From positions 13,268,001-13,332,000 of the forward strand of contig NC_039478.1 in assembly GCF_003590095.1 (NCBI RefSeq): 64,000 bases of DNA, written 5' to 3'. Under the pieces are notes generated by a model. It worked only from the letters and a program-made list of their open reading frames with translations, made no database searches and was not told the DNA's origin. This DNA is from Trichoplusia ni (lineage: Eukaryota; Arthropoda; Insecta; Lepidoptera; Noctuidae). This document shows positions 21,655 to 32,600 of the stretch, in pieces (position 1 is the stretch's first letter; every line of letters starts with the position of its first letter). A program made the position numbers and the translations under genes.

Positions 21655-21805
21655 TATTAATTTAACCTAAGAAACGATGGATGGATTGTGTTAAAGACGA
21701 TATGGCTGCAAAGAGTGTTTCTTATGAGGTCAGATAGAAAAGTATGGAAGAGATAGACATGTTGCGCCGACCCCAAATAATAATTGGGATAAGGGCAGGG
21801 GAATG
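21655..21805 (+). pseudogene. RTE-like LINE 3' end remnant
   Basis: The plus strand encodes MDCVKDDMAAKSVSYEVR followed by an in-frame TAG. A second frame keeps the typical end GCGCCGACCCCAAATAATA then TTGGGATAAGGGCAGG and a GATGATG tail. This is the signature carboxy end of RTE-type elements in moths. It is dead by stop and frame loss. Confidence 0.6.
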
Positions 21806-22602
21806 ATGAGTCTAGTATTAATGTGAATTGAGAAAAAAACTATATATCACTATAACTACGTTTTATTCGCCAGAGAGAAAATATATTTTAGAACTTTTGA
21901 CCTTTTAGGAATGGGTTATTCGTAGATTCCTCATTAAATATTGAAATAAGGTACCTGCTCATTATGACAATACCTAAACGGAATGAAAGGTGCCATTGTT
22001 GATGCAGACGTGATGGATTGTCGTCGTATTGATATTCTAATGTTTATTGATAAGAGTTTAGCATTTCTTTACTCTAAAAAATAATAGATTAGTAGTAGAG
22101 TTAGGCACGCAAACATTGGTGATTATTTTATCTTCATCTAGAAAAGGAGAGTCTTTTAGACAGTAGCGGGAAAAATCTTGCCAATATTATGACTTTTCAA
22201 GGGTTTCGTGAAAATTAATTTGTCAACATAATCTTTCTTTATGTATCGTTAAATTAGAATGTAAATTGTTCTCCAATTTTTCTTATCATTTTAACAGAAT
22301 GCAAACATTTCCGAATGTTTTGCAAACATAACGTAAGATTGCGATTTGTTTTTCTTCCGATAATATTTTTGCGATTATTTTAAAAATAATATGTAATAAC
22401 TTACCAAGCTGACAAAATAACCTCAAAACAAATAATTCCGATATTGTTTTTAACTTGAGCAAATTCGCTAAATAGAGACGGTAGAGTTGATGCTCACATT
22501 TTAGTAAAATCCTACACCTAGTATTGGTAATTTCTTCATAATATTTTCTTAAACTCTGTATAAATCGAATTCGTCTTAACCTATACGAATACGAAACATT
22601 AC
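21806..22602. other. Putative first intron of the minus-strand exon at 22603; no repeat recognised
   Basis: A 111-codon minus frame (22286-22621) overlaps the exon in another frame and is judged a chance frame in AT-rich DNA. At 22140 the minus strand has a good acceptor (CTCCTTTTCTAG), but the phase is wrong for the upstream exon. Confidence 0.35.
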
Positions 22603-22658
22603 CTTTCAATAATCCCAGCATCTTTCACAACATCCGTAGTAACAACGACTCCATTCAT
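22603..22658 (-). CDS. Candidate first coding exon of an unknown minus-strand gene
   Basis: An ATG in good insect context (TTTAAAATGAATGG) opens a frame reading MNGVVVTTDVVKDAGIIE, ending in the donor GAAAG|GTAATG with 2 bases left over. The stop TAA lies immediately inside the putative intron, so the frame is bounded by the splice site rather than running on. The upstream 170 bases look like a 5' leader. The peptide is short and I do not recognise it. Chance is possible because the coding part is only 56 nt. No matching downstream exon was found with certainty. Confidence 0.4.
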
Positions 22659-22870
22659 TTTAAATTACATCACTTTAACTAACAACACTAAAAAGGCACT
22701 TTCTCACTCCAAAATGTTTATTAAAAATATATATATTCGTGTAAATATGAGTTGTAAAGTTTGTGAAACTTCGCGGGAATATTTTGTGGAGAGTGTACGT
22801 GCGTATCGGCTGGTGGTCTGGTGCCAACTGCCTCGTGTGGCGGCTGGCGCGTACACCACAAACATAGACT
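22659..22870 (-). promoter_or_regulatory. Candidate leader and initiator-type promoter
   Basis: The minus strand changes from a GC-rich block (22800-22860, with GCGCCAGCCGCCACACG) to a leader-like, purine/T-rich sequence ending at the ATG. An initiator-like GGCAGTTGG places a start near 22829, giving a leader of about 170 nt. No TATA box is visible. Short frames on both strands here are shadows. Confidence 0.35.
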
Positions 22871-22926
22871 ATTGTACACAATCACAGACTGGTCACAGGA
22901 TACTGTTTGTTTACGGAAAACATTAA

Positions 22927-23790
22927 GGATATTGTTAGCAGTTTGTGTAATATGTATTGGAGTGGTTAATTGTGAAAATAGAGATTAACTCTACCAAAGA
23001 TAGAACTCTATCAAAGTAAGTCTGGTATGTAAAAAGTGTTTTAAGTTGCTGAATAGAAAATATAAAGTGTAGAGGTAAAATAATGGTTCCAAAAAATAAA
23101 CACTTATATGTCGTCTTATATATGACAAAAAAGAGTTAAATGTCTCATTAAAGTAGAGCCATATTTCTGCCTATTGTCCCCTCTGAGGCAAACCAAGTTG
23201 ATCTTTGTCGCAAACCAGTTGCATGGCTGAGAGCAAGTTGCGCGCGCAATCTACGAGTTGTCACGCCGTACCTGAGATGGCCATTCATGGGATGTTTAGT
23301 ACTCTACAAACATTCCTATGTGATTCCAATAAGACCAGTAATGACTGTGAAAAAAGACATAAACGGAGAGAAGTTTGAATTTATACTTTATGGGGTAGAG
23401 AATTAGGTTGTAATAAAATTGATATTTAATATTGTAATTTATATAATTGATCATTTATGTAGGACGTGAAAAATCGTTAGTAAACTTTATATATCCAGTA
23501 TAATTAATGCAGGAAGAAACTTAATTTAGTGGTTAATAGGCTCCTTTGAGGTGCATCTCAGAAACGTCATGTTCGCGACCCATATTGCTTAAGCTATATG
23601 TATACTGAGACTACATTCGTATCTATAGACATCTGAGTTATGGCAAATAAAGTTAACGGTGTCCTTGAAAACCCATCAATGTCCGAGCATTCCTTGGGAA
23701 GGCATAGCTTTAGATACTACACAAAACATAACTCTGTAAGTATTTAAAGTAATGTAACTGGTACTGAATTATATGACTAGAAATAAAACC
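22927..23790. other. AT-rich DNA, nothing recognised
   Basis: A slightly GC-richer stretch at 23160-23290 has no supported frame. Confidence 0.45.
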
Positions 23791-23796
23791 GGCTAA

Positions 23797-24055
23797 ATCA
23801 GAGTCTGATTCACGACACTGAGGGTCCCGTACCAATAGACTAAAAATCAACAAATCGTTTGGGTAACAAATTAATGACCATAAATGACCATGAATCGTTG
23901 CTTAACCCTGCTTTATTATAGCGACAACATAGCATCTGCAAAAAATCAACGGTTAAGCTATCACGGTGCATGAGATATTGTCTGGTGACGGACAGACAGA
24001 CAAACTGACAGCGGAACCTCAGTAAAGGGTACCGTTGTTAGCTTATGAGTTCCTA
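23797..24055 (+). repeat. Family C repeat, nearly complete
   Basis: Begins with the family 5' text (CACGACACTGAGGGTCCCGTA), has AATCGTTGCTTAACCCTGC internally and ends with CACGGTGCATGAGATATTG, GACGGACAGACAGAC and AGCGGAACCTCAGTAAAGGG. The two ends contain opposed AGGGTTCCG-like motifs, giving a weak terminal inverted repeat. Confidence 0.6.
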
Positions 24056-24545
24056 AACCAAAAAAACACACACACACGGCTACAGAGAACATTATATTTA
24101 TTGCTTGTTGAGACATCTAAAACATGATTGCTCTATACTTGTCTACCCAACATAACTTAGACGCTTAAAACAGGTAGATAAAGAATAGCTATAAAGTCTT
24201 TGACCCTGAGTGGTAGTCGCCAGAGGTCAGACATCGTCCCGTGGTTTAAAAAACAAGTTTTGATCATTATTACAACTTCCCATTTAAAAGTGACATTGAA
24301 AGTCCTCTGTCCAAAACGTAGAGCGATGCATTTTATAATAAACAATAATATTTAATTGCTCGTAATTAAGTATTTAGTTATTGCCTTATAAAGTTAAATT
24401 TTTGCAGTTGAGGAAGCGACATAAAAATAATATTCCACAAATTTCAAACAACGCCATCTAGTCTCAAACTAAGCAAAGCTTGTAGAATAAGTACTAGACT
24501 ACTGATAAACATACTTTTCATTTCTAAATACATACAAAATATAGA
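24056..24545. other. AT-rich DNA with one AGATGGCG motif
   Basis: An (AC)n run lies at about 24066-24076. ACGCCATCTAG at 24451-24461 is one of the recurrent motif copies. No gene is seen. Confidence 0.45.
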
Positions 24546-24547
24546 TA

Positions 24548-24667
24548 AATTACACCCAAATACAGAAAAAAATAACATGCTCACCACATAAACATTTGTC
24601 ATGGGTGGGAATCGAACCCACGACCAACAGTACAGCAGCCAGGGCCACTAACCACTAGACCAACATT
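24548..24667 (-). mobile_element. tRNA-derived SINE, minus strand
   Basis: The reverse complement has GTTGGTCTAGTGGTTAGTGG (A box) and GTCGTGGGTTCGATTCCCAC (B box) followed by an ATGTGGTGAGCATG body. It is the best-preserved pol III promoter in the window. The head lacks the paired acceptor stem of a real tRNA. Confidence 0.75.
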
Positions 24668-26345
24668 GCATAGACCGCCATCTTCCTCCCCTAACTTCAA
24701 TAGTCTTATTTATTCCTTTGAACTGCAAAACGAGGGCGTAGAAAACACAAGATGCAAAAACGAAATTCCAACTCCTTTCTTATCTAAGTACTCGGTAATT
24801 ATCGTTAGTGCTCCTAAATGCCAGTCCTGTAATGTGCCACGGTTGTCCACCCACAGTCTCCCACGGATACTGGCACTTAAGCCCTATTCTCATTAATCTA
24901 ACTATATCTAGACAATAGAAAACTGTTGCAGCAAAACTACAACGAAGTTCAACCTGACATTGTTACGGTTAAGGTGAAGTTATGTGTGAAGTTTTTTGTG
25001 TGGAAGACCGTATGTAATATGTGGACAAATTATTTTCTTTGGCCGTAACAAAGAATTGCAGTGTTGGCATTTTGAGTGAGAGAGTTTAATAAAATGTAAT
25101 TTCAAAACGATTTGTTAACCAAAGTTTTACATAGAGTAAGTAGTATAAAGGTCGATATTGAAATAATTCGTTTTCAAAAATGTAGAAAGATAAATTGAGA
25201 GACCATGATTAGTCTGAACATAAATATAAATATTAAATCCTTTTCAGGGTCAATCGCCTTAAATTCATTGTATTTTATTTAAAAAAATACTTTAAATAAT
25301 ATTGTAAATATTTTATGCTTATTTCTGTCCCTGATAGACAGATCCAAGTGGAAATTATGTAAGTGCTGTAATTCACTGTGTCGATAGTGATGCGACACTA
25401 TATTTCATATGAATTCGATACGCGACTCAAGTGTCAAAATCACATAAATTGGGCCTTAATTGGTACCAATGGGGGTAGTTATGTCGTGTAGCGGGATTTA
25501 TAGTGTCTGGTGGCTGTCGGGACACTTAAATATAATAACAACAACGGTTCAGTTTTGGTTTAGAATTACTAACAAATTTACACATAATTTCTTTTTACTG
25601 GGTATGTTGGACTATAACGGTGTTATATTTTGAGAAAAATAAATGAATTAATACTTTTAATTTCACCCAGGCCAGACTTGATCCTATGACTATTGGCTGA
25701 ATGCAACATTTTATGCTTTTCCGTGTTACTTCAAGAAAAATGGCCTTATCTAAGTTTTTACAATAATTATCCTTTTTTTTTCATTTGACCAAAAATTATG
25801 CAAAAAATAAACCTATATTTCTGCATGTGTTGGGTTATGCACTTATTAAAGATCTAATAAGTTAGATATAAGGAAAAAGTAGGTAATAGTAATATTTTCC
25901 ATAATAATTCATTTAATTTTGTAAAGAAACGTTCTCGTTCCACGTGACCGATAAGGAATAGTTTTACTAAACTATATTTACACTTAAGTCACGCACCTTT
26001 CCAAATTCCTATAAGTATTATATACATATGAATAAAAATGTATGTTTATTAATACTTTACGCAGAAGAAAGCCCACACAGTTTGAACATTCAATTTAATT
26101 TATTGTTAATATACACGAGTAAATACACTGGTAAAATCTAGAGTGTAACTACTAAATATAATTTCGATAAATAATACAATTTATCGTCAATATTTAATAT
26201 AACCTCCATTCTTCTAATCAAAATGTACAATACACCATTAGTCACCGTTGAAATGGTCATAAAATTGATTTACTATAAGAAACTAATTATAAAATGCAAC
26301 AAAATACAGCGCATTAAATACAAGTTCTAATTAGCTGCCTCATTA
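24668..26345. other. AT-rich DNA, nothing recognised
   Basis: A 76-codon plus frame at 24666 begins in the SINE and lacks other support. Confidence 0.45.
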
Positions 26346-26600
26346 AAATACTTTTAAGCGTTTAGTGAGTCGCGAGGCAATTATTTGCGCCATATTTGAT
26401 CGTGAAACTGCAACCTGTCAATTCAATTTTAATTGTAAAATGTATTTTACCAAATTAAATCTGCGGTTCAATGCGGCGTTAGTGTCGCTGTGGTGTGGTA
26501 CAAAATTGTAATGTTGATGATAAATTTGTGCGGAATTAATTTAGTTTATTTATCCGCCACTGGTATAATTAAGTTGGTTTTACTTTATTTGGACTTTACT
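26346..26600. promoter_or_regulatory. Possible conserved non-coding block
   Basis: Complex, non-repetitive sequence with several homeodomain cores (AATTAGCTG, AATTTTAATTG, GGAATTAATTTAG) and CGCGAGGCAATTATTTGCGCC. Only a motif-based suggestion. Confidence 0.2.
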
Positions 26601-26619
26601 CGCATTTTAGAGCGACTGC

Positions 26620-26800
26620 ACGTATAGCCGAGTGGTTATAGGTCACCGCGACAAATCCCTTGTCCGACAATGTTTGTGGGTTCGATGCTCGCGTTGGACG
26701 AGTATTTGTGTGATCCACTGATTTAATTCCTTTGGGCGTTTCTAAAAGGAAGTTTCAAGAGAGCGATACGTCATGTTGAGCAAAATCTCTTGTCCACACC
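26620..26800 (+). mobile_element. tRNA-derived SINE
   Basis: CGTATAGCCGAGTGGTTATAG (A box) and TTTGTGGGTTCGATGCTCG (B box) are followed by a body with TTTGTGTGATCCACTG. Confidence 0.65.
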
Positions 26801-26930
26801 AGCAATGTCCAAGATTACTATAAAAGATGGTAGGCGCCCTGATCATAGTTTAATGCAAAAAGTAGATAAGTTTACTAGTTATTCCAAATTTTTATTTAGA
26901 CGCAATAAATATAAATACCTACACCAACCA

Positions 26931-27071
26931 CTATAATAGAACAGTCGAATATACGTACGAATATTTTGTTCTGCTAATCAAAATGAATTTTATTATCCGC
27001 AACTGATTGCCTAATATTACATTTCCTGCCAAGCCCAATAAAACTGCAGCCCGGAAGAAAAGCGAAAACAT
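26931..27071 (-). CDS. Candidate small ORF or first exon, minus strand
   Basis: An ATG at 27071 (TTTTAAAATGTTTTCG context) opens 47 codons starting MFSLFFRAAVLLGLAG, a hydrophobic N terminus like a signal anchor or a TMEM256-type start, then becomes AT-rich and less convincing (to the stop at 26931). A weak donor AAT|GTAATA after GLAGN may end a first exon. It lies directly downstream of the CRE-containing block. I do not assign a function. Confidence 0.28.
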   Translation of the reverse strand: MFSLFFRAAVLLGLAGNVILGNQLRIIKFILISRTKYSYVYSTVLL

Positions 27072-27094
27072 TTTAAAAGCTATCCAATAACAAT

Positions 27095-27186
27095 AAAACT
27101 GTAATGTATGGCGCGCGTCATGACGTGTCATTGACATTTTTGACTTGTGACGTCACACGAGCAGACAGTCTTGTGTTCTCTCTGTG
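27095..27186. promoter_or_regulatory. Candidate bidirectional promoter with CRE palindrome
   Basis: TGTGACGTCACA at 27146-27157 is a perfect CREB/ATF site. ATGACGTGTCA lies at 27119. To the right, an initiator-like GACAGTCTTG is followed by CTCTCTGT|GTAAGT at 27185/27186, a consensus donor that could end a plus-strand leader exon. To the left is the minus-strand ATG at 27071. Confidence 0.35.
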
Positions 27187-27247
27187 TAAGTAGTGAACAC
27201 ATTTCCTAGGTAGGTTTTACGGATTTCTAGGTGAAAGTAGAAGCCGT

Positions 27248-27507
27248 ACTAATATTATAAAGCTGAAGAGTTTGATTGAATGTGGCAATGTTAGGAAGGA
27301 CTGGTCCAATGTGAAAAAACCTTAAGTATTAGATAGCCCATTTATTAAGGATGGCTTTAGAATTATAGCCTTTTCTATGATTAATAGGAGCGGAGCATCA
27401 ATTAAATATTTAAGAAAAACGGGGAGAAGTTCCGTGAACTCTGAAACTATTAATAAATATAAAGTGTATTCGCGAGGACAGATTCGCGTCCGACGGTTAG
27501 TTTAAGA
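27248..27507 (+). mobile_element. Lep1-like Helitron, diverged copy
   Basis: ACTAATATTATAAAGCTGAA then GAGTTTGATTGAATG, GATTAATAGGAGCGGAG and a degraded 3' end (GATTCGCGTCCGACGG). Confidence 0.55.
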
Positions 27508-28394
27508 AAAAAATTGGCTGTGTGTCTTTCTATAGGGTACTGTTCTACTCTATTATATGGTAAAATAAGCGTCAATGTCCTGTGAGCCTGTGAGGTCATC
27601 TATACCCGAATAGAGCTCAAGCACTTGGGAAGGTTTGACTTGCATTTTTTTCCAAATGAATAAAAAACATCTGCTATTTATACATTTTTACCACAACGCT
27701 TTTAGTCCAATTAGTATAATTATAATTCCTCTATTATACATGTGAGAAGCTCGCGTTAATGCAGGCGTAGGGGTGCCACTATTTATGCACTGACCTTTAC
27801 TCCTCCCATTCTATCCTGCGGAGTGTACAGTGCAGTGCAAAGTAATGCTTCCAGGATTTAAAATTTATTTCAATGGCAATATCTCGCTTCTACAGGACTT
27901 TATTCTGTGAATGTAGAATTGTATTCTTCTGGTGAGCTTTTTGAATGTTGTAGGTGTGAATTGTGTGAATGTTCTTTACATATTTTGATCAAGCCAATTT
28001 CCAGTGACTGGCGAGTAGCATCGTTTGTGTATATCTAGTTTAGTGAGAGGTTTCAGGAAGTTTTACTTTAAATTATTGTAACAACATAAATATACAACTG
28101 ACTTCAAAGAAAGCTACTTAAAAAGCTATTTTTGTTTTCATAAAAGAGTCTTCGAAATCGGCTCATGTAAGTAGTCCAATCCACTCCAATTTATTAAATA
28201 CAAGAAAATTACCACATCACTTGAGCAAATCCTTCATTTTATTTGTTTTTAGCGATATGCCTGACGCCTGATTATGATTACTAAAATGTATTAATTAAAT
28301 GAACTTCTATGAGTTTAGAAGCGAAAAGCAAATAAAGCGATTCAAATGAAGAGTCGCGTCGCCTCGTGCACAAAGAGCCTAAGTTATAAGCAGT
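27508..28394. other. AT-rich DNA, nothing recognised
   Basis: No supported feature. Confidence 0.5.
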
Positions 28395-28485
28395 TGTGAG
28401 GGTTAATGTGATTAGGTCGGGCAACGATGTAACGCTGTGTATGCAGTGGGTTCGATGCTCAGTCCGGTAAGTGGCAGTATAGACC
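28395..28485 (+). mobile_element. tRNA-derived SINE head
   Basis: The B box CAGTGGGTTCGATGCTCAG follows a degraded A-box region (GGTTAATGTGATTAGG). Confidence 0.5.
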
Positions 28486-29205
28486 GTCTATTACATAGGG
28501 CTAATGTAGTTAGGGTGACGTCAAACTATGTTAGTGCAGTAATTGAGAGTAACGTTACGAAAATATCTTTACACGAGGTTCAATTTATTGTAATCAAAGG
28601 ACCCATTTAATTTAATTTCAATTATTGTATGTTGTGCTCGGTTACTTTAAGTAACTCTGTAATTTTTTTTTTGTATCTTAGTTGCACCGTAGAGTGATTA
28701 ATTTTTTAAATATTGATTACTTTAAATTTGACTAATTCTGATTAATTTCGTTAGGAGTTCCACGACTGTCAAACGTTTGATTTTGAAAGGGATATTCCGA
28801 CGATAGCCATCCTGCACTTTAAATACTCGACGGCTTTCATTCTTTATCATTGTTGATCCTGGTTTACATGAGTTGCAATGATGGGCATGCACGGCAGGTA
28901 GTTGTGACATAAATAAAAGTATAAAAGTATAATCAATAAAGTCTTAAATACTAAAATAAGTAAAAACAGGTACCTACGGGAGAAACTTCGTAAGAGCAGA
29001 GTTCTTTCTAGAAAAACATTTCCTAATTGTTTTGTGTTGTATAACTTGTGTTTGCTATTTGAAGAGTGAAACTTTAAAGAAACGGTTTAAACTTTGAATA
29101 TGGGATCACGTTTCTCTTTTATTTTTTGTTTGTTTGAAAAATTTTTTAGTACGCAATCTATAACTTCAACATAATAAGTATGAATGAAGTATTCTAATAT
29201 TAAAA
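28486..29205. other. AT-rich DNA, nothing recognised
   Basis: No supported feature. Confidence 0.5.
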
Positions 29206-29456
29206 ACTAGCTGTTGCCCGCGACTTCGTCCCCGTGGTTAGAAGATATAAGTTACTATTTATACCCGCCCTGCTTTTTTTCACATTTTCCATTGTATCTT
29301 CGCTCCTATTAGTCGCAGCGTGATGGTTTATAGCCTAAAGCCTTCCTCGATGAATGATCTATTCAACACAAAAATATTTTTTCAATTTGGATCAGTAGTT
29401 CCTGAGATTAGCGCGTTCAAACAAACAAACTCTTCAGCTTTATATATTAGTATAGA
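29206..29456 (-). mobile_element. Lep1-like Helitron, full length, minus strand
   Basis: Plus text starts ACTAGCTGTTGCCCGCGAC and ends AGCTTTATATATTAGTATAGA, the exact reverse layout of the 50791 copy. Confidence 0.75.
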
Positions 29457-29587
29457 GTATAGATAAAACAAAACTACTTCTGCTTTTAAATCTACATACA
29501 TTTATCGTAGTTTGTAAAAACGTCTTCAATATTACTTCATTTTAATTAATTTCCGTTTTTGCATTTTATCTAAATGCCAGAACGACT

Positions 29588-29600
29588 TACCTGTTAGTGA
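29588..29600 (-). other. Recursive splice site (ratchet point) candidate
   Basis: The minus strand reads TTTTTCATTTCTCACTAACAG directly followed by GTAAGTCG, with the junction between 29591 and 29590. A full 3' splice site abuts a perfect 5' site (CAG|GTAAGT). This is the known signature of recursive splicing in very long insect introns. Confidence 0.45.
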
Positions 29601-29994
29601 GAAATGAAAAACATCTGCTTTGACAAAACAGCAAGCCTTCAATTAGGAAAGTTTCATTATTTTGTATTCATGGAAATAGTCATTTAAAAATAAAAAATAT
29701 AAAGGTTAGGAATAGAAAAGGTTTTGAAACTAGTGCTCTTCTATGTAAACTTTTCAACGGTACGTTGGGTTTAGCAAAGTTTTTCCGTACAGTGTATCAG
29801 GTGAAGAAATTGCCAATTTTCGTCCCAAATGAATCTCAAGGAAACAGTGGGTATGGTATATTTCAAAAAAACATCTTTATTAAACAGTACTAAAACATAT
29901 TAATGGTTAACTTATTTTATGGTTGTGGAAATGTGAAAACGCAATACGACGTAGAGCGGAATCTCTTCCACACCTACAATAGTGTTATTTTAAG
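29601..29994. other. AT-rich DNA, nothing recognised
   Basis: No supported feature beyond the pyrimidine tract of the ratchet site at 29591-29615. Confidence 0.4.
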
Positions 29995-30282
29995 ACAGGC
30001 AGGAGGCCTACCGCCACGGAAAGACTGGGATCTTTGTACATTACGTGTTCCGGAAGGCACGTTAAATTGTGGGTCCCGGCTTGTTATTCATACAGTCGTT
30101 AAAAGTAGTCAGAAGCTTGAATGTTTGACCTAACCAAGGGGTATCGTGATGCCCAGGTAACTGGGTTGAGGAGGTCAGATAGGCAGTCGCTCCTTGTAGA
30201 ACACTAGTACTTAGCTGAAATCAGTTAGACTGGAAGCCGACTCCGACATAGTTGGGAAAGGGCTAGGCCGATGATGGCATTT
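29995..30282 (+). repeat. Family D repeat, longest copy
   Basis: Runs from AGGCCTACCGCCACGG through GTTCCGGAAGGCACG, GAGGAGGTCAGATAGGCAG and GACTCCGACATAGTTGGG to GGCCGATGATGG. The 76-codon plus frame is inside it. Confidence 0.75.
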
Positions 30283-31603
30283 TATTAAGAAACCACTGAA
30301 AAACTGTTAAAAAGATCATTCTGAAGGCACCTGGGTTTTGAGTGTCTAAATCTGATACCGTCTGAAGTGAACAAACTTCGTGACCAATACTCAAAACTTC
30401 TCTATATGGAAAACGGTATATCCCCACTTAGCTATCAGCCATTTGGCCAATTATTTAGTCATATAAATTTACGTACGTTATTTGTATGACTTATGCAGTC
30501 ATATGAGCTAGATAAATAGAAAACATCTAGACCAAATAGCACATTGTCCTTATGTGTCTTAATACTAAAACAGTAATTAAATAACGATGCATCTTAAACT
30601 CAACGGACGCGCTAACGAGCATTAATTTATTACTATTTGTAGGGATGGGAAACGCCGTAGTCGATAAACTATTTTTTTATTAATACTCTACTAAACGCCT
30701 GAAAATTATACCAAAAAAATGGACTGACTTCTTAAAATATCAAAAGGCAAAGAGTTAATATCGCAAGACCTCGCAAATCTCTCTCACTCCCTCTCAAAGC
30801 ACGCACCTCTCGTACGTCACACGTCCAAAAGTTCCCGATATCCAATAATTTGTGACACCTGAGCACTTGAGACCAGGGGCGGACAACCTTTTCTGAACAA
30901 TTTGTATTTTTTATAAGGTTTTCGTTATTTGTAAAAGTATACTTTATTTTGGAGCTTTTTGTGTTTTGAATGTCACCTTTTATAAAATTACCTTTAATTC
31001 TGTAATAGAGTAAATGTGATCGAAAGTCCATTTCTTTTCTTTCTAGTGTATGTATATTTTCTAGGTCAAAGTTTCTGGTATTTGGAACACCAGTCTATTT
31101 TTACTTTTATTTAGGTTACGACTTGGAAGTTGTGCCGTATAATCTAGAAACTTTTAATTTAATGCGAACATAAAATTTATTTTAGGAGAAAATATGGAGT
31201 TTACTATTTATATGTTTCTATAGGTGTGATTAAATTTTATTTCGTTCTACTCGTAATTGATTTTTTTAACCACAGGTTGAGTACCCCTGACCTATCGAGT
31301 ATGCTAAGTGAGACCTAGTCCCTTACGGTATCTAACTATAAGTACCTTTTGTTGGTTGAATTAGATTTAAGTGTCGGCTCGGGGTACAATTCGGGCCCTT
31401 AGAGGTCCCTTTGATATTCAATAGCTAGGCCTAAAATAGGTGCAGGTACGGTTGAAAAGCTGGACTATTGATTAATGAAGTTTAGGAGGCACTTAGTTAA
31501 ATGTTTTAGATAGATTCGTTTTGTGTCAAAAGCTGATGCCAATAAAGACCTTTGAATTTTAAGCCTTAAATTATCATTTTACATACCACTTTTACACTTA
31601 TAT
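30283..31603. other. AT-rich DNA, nothing recognised
   Basis: A 99-codon minus frame (30732-31031) has no start context, splice sites or protein-like complexity. A GC-richer bit at 31375-31450 is unassigned. Confidence 0.4.
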
Positions 31604-31765
31604 GTATTATAAATGCGAATTATGCAAGTTTGTTTCGTCTTAACGCTAAACGGCTGAACTGTTTTCGATGAAATTTAGTATTGACTTAGCTAAGATACAT
31701 AGGCTAACTGATAACACTTCGTTACATGAGGTTAATCTTTCTGCAGCGAAGCCACGAACTTCAGA
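31604..31765 (+). mobile_element. Helitron-like fragment, family B, diverged
   Basis: TATTATAAATGCGAATTATG, then AACGGCTGAACTGTTTTCG and GATGAAATTTAGTATTGAC match the family B interior. Confidence 0.5.
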
Positions 31766-32439
31766 TAGTGAGACAAAATATTTATTGTAATTCCATCATT
31801 TACCTCAATATAATTATGACTTGCTTACGCTGACTCCTGCCGCTACTAATAACTTGAACTGTTACATCCCGTTACTTAGTACAATAATTTCTTGCAGATC
31901 GTATTAATTAAATTTAACAGATTTAACATAACGTTTAATAAAAGTGATCTTTCTCAACACTAGTCCTTGTTTATGCCAGTGATCTCAGCGCGCAGTAAAT
32001 ACTCACATTAACTGCGTCGCCTGACAGCTGGCGAGCGAATAATTCGCCTTTATCACGTTCACACATACGTTTCATACATGCTACATTTAATTAAGACGTT
32101 GTAAGATTGATCCTGAGTAGAAGTTATAATGATCTTTTTGGGTTACGGCTTGAACTTTGCTCTACTTAATCTATTTTTGTTTTATTTGCTTGATTACTGC
32201 TATACTGAAGTTATTTAATATTTCAATTTTGTTTTTGAAATTTATGGCAATGAATAGGTTATAGATAACTGCGGGGTCGAATTATTATTTGTAGTCATTG
32301 AAATATGTTATGTGAAACTCTAATAGTATTGTTCAAAGTTTGTGTATGTTCTCATTATTTTTATATTTAATGATCGACTCTCGCACGAAGTAATGCAATC
32401 TTTGTGTAGCGGGCGAATCAAATTCGGGCGAATTGACTA
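31766..32439. other. AT-rich DNA with a complex non-coding patch
   Basis: A non-repetitive GC-richer block at 31975-32055 (CGCGCAGTAAATACTC; GACAGCTGGCGAGCG) might be regulatory. An acceptor-like TTTCTTGCAG at 31898 leads a 21-codon frame only. Confidence 0.3.
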
Positions 32440-32600
32440 CTCAGCCGTGTCGCGAGGAGTTTCACAAACATTCAAGTCACATGCACAAAGACACCCAAAC
32501 TCAGGACAAGTATAAGTGGATAGTAAAGTGCGTGTATCAAACCCGCATCACGTCGCGTACAGTGGTTTTGGCGTGGTGCACATCCATGCAGACAAAAAAT
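32440..32600 (-). mobile_element. tRNA-derived SINE, minus strand
   Basis: ACAAACATTCAAGTCACATG then ACACCCAAACTCAGG is the reversed body, and GTGTATCAAACCCGCATC the reversed B box. Same family as 53610, 54608 and 57655. Confidence 0.6.

Noticed and set aside
22072..22137. Second exon of the 22603 gene after acceptor CTCCTTTTCTAG
   Set aside because: The incoming phase would give an immediate TGA.
22286..22621. 111-codon minus-strand open frame (MLGLLKGNVSYSYRLRR...)
   Set aside because: It overlaps the better-supported first exon in another frame, is dominated by K/I/L/R codons expected from AT-rich DNA, and has no splice or second-copy support.
23797..24055. Foldback element because its two ends look inverted
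   Set aside because: Other copies (35890, 41355) have the same layout; it is the normal structure of family C.
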